Positions 54,984 to 63,263 of a stretch of 64,000 nucleotides of DNA are shown in pieces. Source of the stretch: Streptomyces mirabilis. Its GTDB lineage: Bacteria > Actinomycetota > Actinomycetes > Streptomycetales > Streptomycetaceae. The position numbers and the translations under genes were made by a program. The first letter of the stretch is position 1. Each line of letters starts with the position of its first letter. Below the pieces are notes generated by a model that saw nothing but the letters and a program-made list of their open reading frames with translations, ran no database searches and was not told the DNA's origin. The stretch lies in the NCBI RefSeq assembly GCF_039503195.1, contig NZ_JBCJKP010000001.1, positions 186,001 to 250,000 of the forward strand, in the 5' to 3' direction.

Positions 54984-55005
54984 CTGGAAGATGAGTATCA
55001 TCCAG
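54984..55005. promoter_or_regulatory. Operator-like inverted repeat
   Basis: Arms CTGGAAGATGA and GTATCATCCAG pair over 8 of 11 bases, just upstream of the isochorismatase-aldehyde dehydrogenase operon. It suggests TetR-type control. Confidence 0.4.
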
Positions 55006-55411
55006 ACACAGGATGTTGGACGTCATCCTGAAGGTCAAGGAGAGGTGGGGCCTTTATGGGCAAATGTTCGTGTTGGCCGTAAGTCATATCGCTCGGGCCG
55101 CTCCCACCTCTGGGTATGCCTGCGGAAGGCCTGCCAACAGGGGCATGCCACGGACCGAAGGACGCTCAGTTTCACGGGCCCCGACACAGTCGCCGCTCCC
55201 GCCGCACGGGCGACCTGCCGCAAGCACACCTGCGGCGAGCGACCCCACAGCGCTTCGAGTCCAGGCCACGGCCGCGCGGCCATCGGACGGCGCCCCCGAG
55301 GTTCCGAGTGACCCGTCGCCTTGCTTCGCAGAGCAGCCACGGTTCCCCAGGACGCGAACAGAACAAGCCCCAAAGACTTCTCGGCTGCGTCAGATGCCAG
55401 TAAGGAACGAC

Positions 55412-55858
55412 ATGACTCCCGAAGAACTCCGCAGCGCCCTGGTCGGCGCGTGGCGTCTTGTTTCGTACGAGGCCACCGACATCGACGGCGGCGACGTCAT
55501 CGAGCCTTTCGGCCCGCGACCCCAGGGGCTCATCCTCTACACCCCCAGCGGCCACATGTCGGCCCAGATCATGCATCCCGAACGCCCCCACTTCCGGCAG
55601 GGGCGGCTCGAGGAAGGACTGCCCCAGGAACTGGCCGCTGCGACCCTCGGCTACCTGGCCTACGGAGGGACCTACGAGGTCCCCACGAGTGACCGCGTGG
55701 TCCACCACGTAGAACTCAGCCTGTTTCCCAACTGGGTGGGCACCACCCTGACCAGGGTTGCCGACTGGGACGGCGAAAGACTCCGGCTGATCCTGCCCGA
55801 GCCCGCCATGATCTGGGGCGCACGCCGCAATGGCATCCTCACCTGGAAACGCACCTGA
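55412..55858 (+). CDS. Lipocalin-like domain protein
   Basis: 148 residues. Family pattern is clear: LVGAWRLVSYEATDIDGGDV, then PFGPRPQGLILYTPSGHMSA, a middle segment AYGGTYEVPTSDRVVHHVEL and the closing strand LRLILPEPAMI. This is the bacterial lipocalin-like barrel (PF13924 type), cytoplasmic, often beside SDR and short-chain enzymes of polyketide or detoxification pathways; ligand unknown. ATG with AAGGA five bases upstream. It is divergent from the isochorismatase-aldehyde dehydrogenase operon. Confidence 0.85.
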   Translation: MTPEELRSALVGAWRLVSYEATDIDGGDVIEPFGPRPQGLILYTPSGHMSAQIMHPERPHFRQGRLEEGLPQELAAATLGYLAYGGTYEVPTSDRVVHHVELSLFPNWVGTTLTRVADWDGERLRLILPEPAMIWGARRNGILTWKRT

Positions 55859-57681
55859 TCTCCCGACCCTCGAGTTCGGCGCACCACGTGAGCGGGTGCG
55901 GATTCCCCGACGCGGGCAAAGACCCACGCAGTGATGTCTCCACCGAAACAGAGCACCCGACGCACTCACCCAGCTCCGAGCCACGGGACGGCCACGCCGT
56001 CATCACGCTGTCGATCACGGGCAGGCGATCCTTCCCCACCCCGCCCGAGGCCGACCCTGGTGGACTCCTGCCCGCGAGCCCTACTACGAGTGGCACCGCA
56101 CCCATACCTACAAAGCCACTCCCCCGTCCTCGCCATCCCACCCGGCAGGCCGCGGCAGATCCGGGGCGTGCGTGCGGCCAGGCCAAGTGCGTTTGATGCA
56201 GGCCCCGTCACCGCGACGGAGCACCCCGCGGGGCCGTGACCGTAGGCACATACAGGGGGCTGCCGCGTCTGCCTCCCGCAGCAGGTGTCACCCGAGCGAC
56301 CTGCAGCGCGGAGGCCCCGCCGACGCGCCGCTACCCGCAGGCTGCCCGGATCCCCCGAGGCAGCGCACCCCGCCCCCGCCCCTCCCTTCTTCCCTTACTT
56401 GTGTATGTGAGGTGGGTGCAGGGGGTTGCTGAGGGGGATGTCAGGCCCCCGACCACGGAAGAATCGTGGGATGACCAGCGGTGATGCGAGCAGCGAATTC
56501 TGGTGAGGGCAGCCGAAGCCGAAAGAGCTGTAGTAAGAGCTGGCGCATCCCTTGGTGCAGGAGACGTATACCGGCTGGCTCATCAACACGCGGATGTCGT
56601 TTGGTCGGGCGCAGACGGATGGCTGCGACCGGCCGGGAGTTCGGTGGCGACAAGGCGGCTCGCGCAGGAGTCCGTAGGTTCTTCCGTTCAAGCGCCGAAA
56701 CAGCCCACCACGCCGCCCACTACTGCATCTGCCTGGCCACCCTCTCGAACAGGCGATCCCCGCGCATACGACAACAGCCGGGTCGGTCCTGACGGCGTTG
56801 CATGGGAGGCGAGTTGAGCTTCGTTCGCCGTCCCGGGGCGGCCTCGGCGGTCTTCCTCAGGCGCCAGTGGCTGCTTCGGCGCATACCTTGTGGGAGGGCT
56901 CGCCCTGGTCGTCGAGGAGGTTGGTCGGCTTGGAGCAGTGCCGGCAAGGCTGGGGCTCGAAGGACCAGTGTGCGGAGGAGCTCCAGTCCAACAGTCGTGG
57001 AGGCACGTGCTGGGCGGACGCCGGCGGGACAGTGGCCGGCCAGCAGGTGGGCCGTCGTCGGCTCGCGCCGGCGGGGCCGTCCTCCTGACTGTCGGGGAGA
57101 GGCGGGAGGTTGGTGTTGTCGTGACGGTGGTCCTCGAGCCGGTCGCGGTCGGTACTGGTCACCCAGAACCCCCCGCTTGGCACACCGACCGAGCCGACTA
57201 CGCCCGCCGCCACGACACCCACTGGACCCGCAGCAACAACCTGCCTGCTCACGTCATCGCCAGGACCGGCGTGATGCCGTGTCCCGGTAGGCGGCGAAGC
57301 CGCGTGAGCAGGACGCGCAGGTGTCCCGGGTCGGGACGCGTGAGCCGATCTGCATCAATCCCAAGGTCACAGCCATGCGGCGCGTGATCCGCCCGGAGAA
57401 CTATCGGTGCTCGCAGTGGGTCGTCCAGCTGGCGCACGCCACCGGGCTACGGCCTTGACGAACAGCCAGACCCAAACGTGCGTGACCAGGCTGCTCGCCG
57501 AGTTCACCGACGGCTGCCCGGCGGCCCGGGGGCTGGAGGCGGCCGAAGCACGGCTGGACGGAGCGGTCATCGACCTGACGGAGTGATCTTCGCCTTCGAG
57601 AAGGACGTGCAGGACGGCTACCCCGCCGACTCGCCACGGCCTCACGTGGCGAGTCCTTTCGGTGATCCGTCAACCGTTAAC
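55859..57681. other. 1.8-kb gap without intact genes
   Basis: Only scraps are visible. A minus-strand fragment near 56.9 kb reads PCRHCSKPTNLLDDQGEPSH, a Cys-pair zinc-finger tail seen in Streptomyces plasmid-type proteins. A plus-strand end near 57.5 kb reads RLLAEFTDGCPAARGLEAAE, then a stop. No continuous gene can be supported. Confidence 0.4.
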
Positions 57682-58305
57682 TCAGACGGGAAGTTCGGTG
57701 ATGCTGAGGGCGAAGTCCAAGTTCCCCACCCCGTGGTTGGCGAGGCCCACCGTGACCACGCCCGCTCCTTCCAGCCAGTGCGCCATTTTCAGGCCGCCGA
57801 CGTCCAGCGGGCGCAGCCCGAGGGTCTCGATGAACGCCTCCACACTTGCCTTGGCCTGCGCATTATCGCCAGCGATGAAGACGTCGGGCCGACCCTTCTC
57901 CAGGACATGGCGGAAGATGGTGTTGAACGCCTTCACCACGCTGGCGCTTGCCGGGGCGGCCTTGGCGACTTCCTGCGCGATCGAGGTCTCCTCGCGATGG
58001 GCTAGCCCGTCGAACGTGGAGTTGAAGGGATTGCTGATGTCGACGATGACCTTGCCCGCGAGAGCGTCTCCGTACCGGGCGACGACCGGCACGACGCCGT
58101 CGTACAGCAGGGCCACGATGACGATGTCCCCGGCCGGGGCGGTGCCCCATTCTCCCGTCGTGGCGCCGCCGCCGAGAGCCTTGGCCAGGTCAGCGGCCTT
58201 GGAGTGATCGCGGCCCATGACCTCGACGGTGTTGCCGCCCGCTATCGCCCGCGCGGCGATGGTGCGGGCCATGTTCCCGGTGCCGATGATGCTGATGTTG
58301 CTCAT
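57682..58305 (-). CDS. NADPH-dependent F420 reductase-type NAD(P)-binding protein
   Basis: 207 residues. Starts MSNISIIGTGNMARTIAARA, a Rossmann GxGxxA/G motif, then VEVMGRDHSKAADLAKALGG, the VIVDISNPFNSTFDG region and FNTIFRHVLEKGRPDVFIAG. This is the compact fold of F420:NADP oxidoreductases and their paralogues. The F420 site cannot be confirmed. ATG by family start. It lies 32 bases downstream of an SDR on the same strand and is most likely co-transcribed with it. Confidence 0.88.
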   Translation of the reverse strand: MSNISIIGTGNMARTIAARAIAGGNTVEVMGRDHSKAADLAKALGGGATTGEWGTAPAGDIVIVALLYDGVVPVVARYGDALAGKVIVDISNPFNSTFDGLAHREETSIAQEVAKAAPASASVVKAFNTIFRHVLEKGRPDVFIAGDNAQAKASVEAFIETLGLRPLDVGGLKMAHWLEGAGVVTVGLANHGVGNLDFALSITELPV

Positions 58306-58337
58306 GAGATGTCCTGCCCTGGTTGTGGTTGTTCGGT

Positions 58338-59072
58338 CTAGATGGCGGTGGTGCCGCCGTCGGCGATGAGTTCCATGCCGTTGACGTAGCTGGAGTCGTC
58401 GGAGGCGAGGAAGAGGGCGACCGTGGCGATTTCGTCGGGGCGGCCCATCTGGCCGCGGGGGATGAGGGACTCGAACTGGCGCTTGGTGGCCTCGTCGAAG
58501 AGTTCTTCCTGCTTGGCGGTGGCGACCTGACCGGGAGTCAGGACGTTGACGCGGATGCGGCGGTCCTTGAGCTCGTTGAGCCAGACGCGGGCCCAGGCCT
58601 GCTGGACGGCCTTGCTGCCGGCGTAGACGCTCCAGCCGGGGAAGGCGCCGAGGGAGGCGTTGGAGCCGGTCATGAGGATGGAACCGCCGTCGTTGAAGAG
58701 CGGGAGGGCCTTCTGGACGGTGAACAGGGTGCCGCGGGCGTTGAGGTGGAACGCGGCGTCGAAGTGGGCCTCGGTGATCTCGCCGAGCGGGGCGGGCTCG
58801 CCCCCTCCGGCGCTGGCCCACAGCACGTCGAGGCTTCCCTTCTCCCGCTTGACGGTGTCGTACAGGCGGTCCAGGTCATCCAGGTCGGCGGCGTCGCCCT
58901 GGACGCCGGTGACGTTGCGGCCGATCTGCTTCACGGCCTCGTCCAGGGCGTCCTGGCGGCGGCCGGTGATGAAGACGTGCGCTCCCTCGTCGACGAACAG
59001 CTTCGCGCCAGCCAGCGCCATGCCGGTGGTGCCGCCCGTGATGACCGCGACCTTGCCGTCAAGCTTTCCCAT
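58338..59072 (-). CDS. Short-chain dehydrogenase/reductase
   Basis: 244 residues. MGKLDGKVAVITGGTTGMAL carries the NAD(P) motif, RNVTGVQGDAADL the adenine pocket, WASAGGGEPAPLGE replaces the usual NNAG with ASAG, SILMTGSNASLG holds the catalytic Ser, and WSVYAGSKAVQQAW the Tyr-x3-Lys. It ends YVNGMELIADGG. Divergent from a TetR gene that should control it, and followed by an F420-reductase-type gene: regulator plus two reductases of probably one pathway. Confidence 0.92.
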   Translation of the reverse strand: MGKLDGKVAVITGGTTGMALAGAKLFVDEGAHVFITGRRQDALDEAVKQIGRNVTGVQGDAADLDDLDRLYDTVKREKGSLDVLWASAGGGEPAPLGEITEAHFDAAFHLNARGTLFTVQKALPLFNDGGSILMTGSNASLGAFPGWSVYAGSKAVQQAWARVWLNELKDRRIRVNVLTPGQVATAKQEELFDEATKRQFESLIPRGQMGRPDEIATVALFLASDDSSYVNGMELIADGGTTAI

Positions 59073-59216
59073 AGTCGTTCCCTTGAGTCGGTGGTGCCGT
59101 GTGTACCTGGGGCGACGGAGTTATGTATACCGCCCTGTGTGCTTACGGTACGGGGCAGGCGGGCGAGACGCAAACTATGTACACCGGTCGTTACCTAGCT
59201 GCGGTACGATGGAGCC

Positions 59217-59828
59217 ATGACGGAGTTGGAGAAGGGCCCCACGGGCCGCCGCCGCGGCCGGGGCGCCCGCGAGCGCATCATCAGCGCGTCCCAGCAACTG
59301 TTCCGCGAGCAGGGCATCAACCGCACCGGCATGGACCAGCTTTGCGCGGCGGCCCAGGTGTCCAAGCGCACGGCCTACCAGCACTTCGCCGGCAAGGACG
59401 AACTCGTCGCCGAGTACCTGCGCCGGTTCGACCCCTCCGTTCTGTCCGGCGTGTTCGACCGCACCGACCTCACGCCCCGCGAACGGCTCCTCGCCGCCTT
59501 CGACGTCCCCCCCACCACTCCCCTGTGCCCCTACATTGCCGCCGCCGTCGAACTTCACGACCCCCAGCACCCCGCGTCCCAGTACGCGCGCGACTACAAG
59601 GAAGCCGTCGCCGCGCGGCTCGCCGACACCGCCCGCGAAGCCGGCGCCGCCGACCCTGAACAGCTCGGCGAGCAGCTCGCGTTGCTCATCGACGGCGCCG
59701 CGGCCCGCACCCGGGTCCTCAACGCCGACGCCTTCCCCACCGCCGCCGCCATCGCCGCCGTCCTCATCGACAACGCCATCCCCGCCACAGCCAGCGATGA
59801 CCGGCGACGGGAGGAAGTGTCGAGTTAA
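59217..59828 (+). CDS. TetR-family regulator
   Basis: 203 residues. After a basic N-terminus (RRRGRGARERIIS) comes the DNA-binding domain ASQQLFREQGINRTGMDQLC, AQVSKRTAYQHFAGKDELV. The C-terminal domain has CPYIAAAVELHDPQHPAS, as in AcrR-type repressors of SDR genes. ATG 59217 follows GGAGCC. Two related half-sites (TATGTATACCG at about 59122 and TATGTACACCGG at about 59176) lie in the divergent promoter and could be its operators. Confidence 0.9.
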   Translation: MTELEKGPTGRRRGRGARERIISASQQLFREQGINRTGMDQLCAAAQVSKRTAYQHFAGKDELVAEYLRRFDPSVLSGVFDRTDLTPRERLLAAFDVPPTTPLCPYIAAAVELHDPQHPASQYARDYKEAVAARLADTAREAGAADPEQLGEQLALLIDGAAARTRVLNADAFPTAAAIAAVLIDNAIPATASDDRRREEVSS

Positions 59829-60299
59829 CGGGGCACATCGCGGCCGGGCTGGACGCGCTACCGGTCACGCGGCTGCACCGGCCGGCACGCGATACCGGCC
59901 GCCCGGCACCTGGCATTGCCGGCTTTTACGGAACTGGCCGCCCCGCCCGCCTGTTGAAGGCCGCAGCAGAAGCCGCCGGGGAATGGCGGCCCTCGAAGGT
60001 TGCAGGAGTTCGAGGCCGTCGTCTCGGCCCAGGGCGCTGACGCGCCGCCGGTTCGAACGGACGGCTGATCACATACATCCGTACGCGGTGGCGCATGAAG
60101 AACTCGTACGCAGCTGGCAGAGGTGGAGACTTGCCACCCCCCTCATCCACTCCACCGCGGTGCTCTCCCGCGGGGCAGCACGGCCTTGACTTCTGGACCG
60201 AGCCAGCTGAACCGTTCACGCTGATCATCAGTGAGCGGCCCATCTCGGCCACGCCAGCCCGAAACGAAGGCCAACAGGCGGGCAGCCAACACGTCCGGC
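59829..60299. other. Gap before insertion-sequence arm
   Basis: No gene supported. The first bases read HIAAGLDALPVTRLHR, which may be the start of a lost MFS gene. Confidence 0.35.
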
Positions 60300-60507
60300 T
60301 GGAACCCGCCGTCGGGTTTTCGGCCGGTTCTTGTCCCCGGTGCGCCGGCGGGTGCGGATGAGAGTGCCGTCGAGCAGCACGACGACGCCACCCTTGCGGG
60401 CGATTTTCTTCAGCGCGGTCCGCGTCCATGTCCGGCTCGCGCTGCGGAACCAGCAGCATCCCGCCCGCTCCCAGCGTGCTGGTCACCTGCTCCAGCTCCG
60501 CATCCAT
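60300..60507 (-). pseudogene. IS5-type element relic: orfA start fused to transposase core
   Basis: Begins MDAELEQVTSTLGAGGMLLV (the helper-type ORF also present at 62887). After 30 residues it jumps in another frame to RTALKKIARKGGVVVLLDGT and LIRTRRRTGDKNRP, the first DDE block of an IS5-family transposase. The rest of both genes is deleted. Confidence 0.6.
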
Positions 60508-60726
60508 GGCCGGATCGTCCACACAAGCCGTCCCTCACGCCGTGAACTCCCCATTTCCCACCGACCGTAGGCGCCACAGACCGTCACGGCGCACGTTTCC
60601 GACAAACCAGCCCCACGGCAGACGATCACCTGCTACCGATCACACACCCGACCAGCACGAGCAACCTCAATCCCACCCACACCAACCCCATGACCAGCAA
60701 CTTCAAGATGAAATGGCCTCACTGGG
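60417..60726 (-). repeat. Inverted insertion-sequence arm, left
   Basis: About 310 bases nearly identical, in inverted orientation, to 62667-62977. Its inner end is GATGAAATGGCCTCACTGGG. The arms enclose the TetR and HAD genes. Confidence 0.85.
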
Positions 60727-61321
60727 AATCCTCTCGCACAGGCTGTGACTGGAGGGACGGCAGAGTCAGGTGCCACCAGTCGGTCAGGCGCTCGGTGACG
60801 ACGGCCGTCCCTTCGAGCGCCTCGGTAAGGGCGCACAGCCCGAAGAACGCGCGCACCAAGGCCCGGGCCGTGCGAGCGGGGCGGAGATGCGCGTTCAGGT
60901 GGCCGGTGAGCCGGGCCTGCGCGAGCAGTCGCGTGGCGGCGGCGGACCACAGCGCGAATGGATGGGGAAGGGAAGCGTTGATGGTGGCGCGCTCGGCCCA
61001 CAAGCGGGCGCCGGCCCGCGTCACCGGGTCCTCGGCGAGGGCATGGGCGATGTCGTAGCTGAGAGCGACGAGCCGCTCGAGAGGGGGGACCGAATCGTCC
61101 GCGTAGCGTGCGGCGAGCTGCGACCAGGTGGCGAACCGGCTCTGGACGACGGCTACTGCGATGCCCTCCTTGCCTTCGTAGTGGAAGTAGATGGCGCCGC
61201 TGGTCCGGCCTGATCGGGCGCTTATGCCGTTGACGCTGGTGGCCGCGTACCCCTGTTCGGCGAAGAGCTGGGCAGCCGCTTCCAGCAGTGATCTGCGGGT
61301 TTCCTTCGCCCGTTCCTGCAA
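60719..61321 (-). CDS. TetR regulator of the gamma-butyrolactone-receptor (ArpA/ScbR-like) type
   Basis: 200 residues. DNA-binding part: TRRSLLEAAAQLFAEQGYAA, SVNGISARSGRTSGAIYFHY, EGKEGIAVAVVQSRF, as in ArpA/ScbR receptors. The C-terminal half keeps the family tail (ALVRAFFGLCALTEALEGTA, then TDWWHLTLPSL). Its stop codon falls inside the insertion-sequence arm, so the last few residues may have been replaced on insertion. A HAD phosphatase lies divergent. The combination recalls butyrolactone signalling loci, but no AfsA synthase is in the window. It could also be an ordinary TetR. Confidence 0.75.
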   Translation of the reverse strand: MQERAKETRRSLLEAAAQLFAEQGYAATSVNGISARSGRTSGAIYFHYEGKEGIAVAVVQSRFATWSQLAARYADDSVPPLERLVALSYDIAHALAEDPVTRAGARLWAERATINASLPHPFALWSAAATRLLAQARLTGHLNAHLRPARTARALVRAFFGLCALTEALEGTAVVTERLTDWWHLTLPSLQSQPVREDSQ

Positions 61322-61716
61322 CGTCCCGTCCGCCCTCGCTGGGTTGTTCCGTCGGTCACGAATTTAGTGCGCCAGCGTACGCCTGGAGTACAAGCGGTCA
61401 CACGCATGCGGTAATTACATATTTCTTCCGAAAGGAAGTGCGGGCGAGTGATAAGGAGCACGGTTCGCCCCAGGTGTCGGACGGTCCCGTGGCATGTGTC
61501 AACTCCCTGTTGCAACAGCGGTTTTGACGGTCCCGATCGCCGATCGCCTGCTGTCCCGGCCGCACGGCCATACGTCAGGATCCCGGAGCAGTCGAGTCAC
61601 TAAATAGGGTCATTGCCTGATTTATCAGTCTGAAATAACGTAGCGTCATTATCTTTCTGCTTCCTATGGATAGGCGGAAAGCCGCACTTCATGCGTACGA
61701 CCGCATAGGAGCCCCT
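61322..61716. promoter_or_regulatory. Divergent regulatory region of tetR and HAD genes
   Basis: AT-rich, with CTGAT-TT-ATCAG (61617-61628, exact arms) 89 bases before the HAD start and a CTTCC-GAAA-GGAAG hairpin near 61425-61440 closer to tetR. Either may be a receptor binding site. No further gene is seen. Confidence 0.4.
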
Positions 61717-62427
61717 GTGACCACCACGCCCCACGGCCTGCTCGCCTGGTCGCTCGAAGCCGTCGTCTTCGACTGTGACGGCACACTGATGGACAGCGAA
61801 CGCCACTGGCAGGAAGCCCGAAGCCGGGCCTTCCGGGAGTACGGACTCCAGCCACCTCCCGGATTCGCGGAACAAGCCACGGGTCTGCACTACGAGGACT
61901 GTGGCCGGCTGATGGCGCGGACAGTGAACAAGCCCGAACTGGCGGAAGACCTGACGGCCGCGCTTCTCGACCACTTCCTGGCCCTGGTCACCGACGACCC
62001 GGTGACCATGCCGGGCGCAGTCCAGCTCGTCCGGCTGCTCTCCGGCCGGCTGCCCCTGGCCGTCGCCAGCAACTGCCCGAGGGTGGTGGTGGAAGGCAGC
62101 CTGGAACGGGCCGGGCTGCGCGCGCACTTCCAGCACATCGTCGTCCCGGACACCGGGGACGGCGTGCGCCCCAAGCCGCACCCGGACACCTATGCCGTGG
62201 CGGCCCGGCTCTGCGGTGTCCGCCCGCACCGAGCCCTGGCCATCGAGGACTCCCTGACGGGTGTGGAAGCGGCCCACCGCGCTGGACTGCGGGTTCTTGG
62301 CGTCGGCCCCAGGCCGCAGGGCGACGGCGCCACTCGGGCCGACCTATGGTTACCGGCGCTGCATGCCCCCGAACTGCTGACCTGGGCCCAATCCTCCGGT
62401 ACTCCGAAGCCGTTGCCGGAATCCTAG
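61717..62427 (+). CDS. HAD-superfamily phosphatase (subfamily IA)
   Basis: 236 residues. Motif I EAVVFDCDGTLMDSE with the nucleophile Asp, a helical cap domain (about 25-95), motif II LAVASNCPRVVVEG (Ser/Asn form), motif III lysine in GVRPKPHPDTY, motif IV LAIEDSLTGVEAA. It hydrolyses small phosphate esters. GTG 61717 is chosen as TAGGAG lies five bases upstream; ATG 61666 has none. It is divergent from the butyrolactone-receptor-like gene. Butyrolactone biosynthesis needs a dephosphorylation step, so a signalling role is possible but unproven. Confidence 0.88.
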   Translation: MTTTPHGLLAWSLEAVVFDCDGTLMDSERHWQEARSRAFREYGLQPPPGFAEQATGLHYEDCGRLMARTVNKPELAEDLTAALLDHFLALVTDDPVTMPGAVQLVRLLSGRLPLAVASNCPRVVVEGSLERAGLRAHFQHIVVPDTGDGVRPKPHPDTYAVAARLCGVRPHRALAIEDSLTGVEAAHRAGLRVLGVGPRPQGDGATRADLWLPALHAPELLTWAQSSGTPKPLPES

Positions 62428-62429
62428 TG

Positions 62430-62635
62430 CGCTGCTGGATGAGGACAACAATGCCCCCGTCGGCGACTCCAGCGAGCCGTTCCGCACCGCCGAAGGCGTC
62501 CATGCCCCCTCCGCCGCAGGCGATGAACTCCGCTCCCGGCAACGGGCCCATTCCGGGCATGCTGACGATCACAGTGACTACACCACCTTGTTCGGTCCGC
62601 ATCTCCGCAGAACTGGGACAAGCCCGTGCAGTCAA
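62430..62635 (-). pseudogene. IS110-family transposase relic
   Basis: The minus strand reads VVTVIVSMPGMGPLPGAEFI, then MDAFGGAERLAGVADG, the C-terminal domain start of IS110 transposases (usual form LSMPGMGPxLGAEFL, then FGxxDRLAGFAG). Nothing of the catalytic DEDD domain remains. Confidence 0.65.
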
Positions 62636-62666
62636 GACCGACCGGCTTCATCACAGGGTGCTGTAC

Positions 62667-62977
62667 CCCAGTGAGGCCATTTCATCTTGAAGTTGCTGGT
62701 CACGGGGTTGGTGTGGGTGGGATTGAGGTTGCTCGTGCTGGTCGGGTGTGTGATCGGTAGCAGGTGATCGTCTGCCGTGGGGCTGGTTTGTCGGAAACGT
62801 GCGCCGTGACGGTCTGTGGCGCCTACGGTCGGTGGGAAATGGGGAGTTCACGGGCGTGAGGGACGGCTTGTGTGGACCATCCGGCCATGGATGCGGAGCT
62901 GGAGCAGGTGACCAGCACGCTGGGAGCGGGCGGGATGCTGCTGGTTCCGCCGCGCGAGCCGGACATACACGCGGACC
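62667..62977 (+). repeat. Inverted insertion-sequence arm, right
   Basis: Partner of 60417-60726; starts CCCAGTGAGGCCATTTCATC and runs through the first 30 codons of the helper ORF. Confidence 0.85.
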
Positions 62978-63149
62978 TGCTGCCCGAGGACCATCAGGTG
63001 ATCATGCAGGTGGTAGCCCGGGCGGCCGAGCCGGTCAAGGCTGGTGAGGTCAGCGTCGCCTTGGGCAAGGGAACCCTGCCGGGCCAGGTGGAGGCGGTGC
63101 GCGCGAAGCTGAAGCGGCTGGCGGAGCGGGGACAAGAACCGGCCGAACT
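62887..63149 (+). pseudogene. IS helper ORF fused to transposase scrap, interrupted by group II intron
   Basis: Reads MDAELEQVTSTLGAGGMLLV, HADLLPEDHQVIMQVVARAA, then the winged-helix end VEAVRAKLKRLAERG. It then joins, out of place, GACAAGAACCGGCCGAACT, the part of an IS5 transposase coding for DKNRPN. At 63149/63150 the group II intron begins on the other strand. The helper lacks its tail and the transposase is missing; both are inactive. Confidence 0.55.
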
Positions 63150-63212
63150 GTTGAGTCGGCACGGAGCGCGGTGCCGGTGTTGCCACCGGTCCGTTTCTCC
63201 GTGCCGCTCGCC

Positions 63213-63246
63213 GAACCCGGCGTGCGGCTCTCACCGCACCGGGCTC
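63213..63246 (-). ncRNA. Group II intron domain V
   Basis: A 34-base hairpin with the domain V layout: GAGCCCGGTGCG, a GTGA-type loop, then CGCACGCCGGGTTC, with the two-base bulge. This is the catalytic core of the ribozyme and lies just after the maturase stop codon, as usual. Confidence 0.8.
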
Positions 63247-63263
63247 TCCACGGTCTCTGCCGT

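Noticed and set aside
59829..59930. Possible MFS N-terminus (AAGLDALPVTRLHR)
   Set aside because: Only about 16 residues fit; too short to call.
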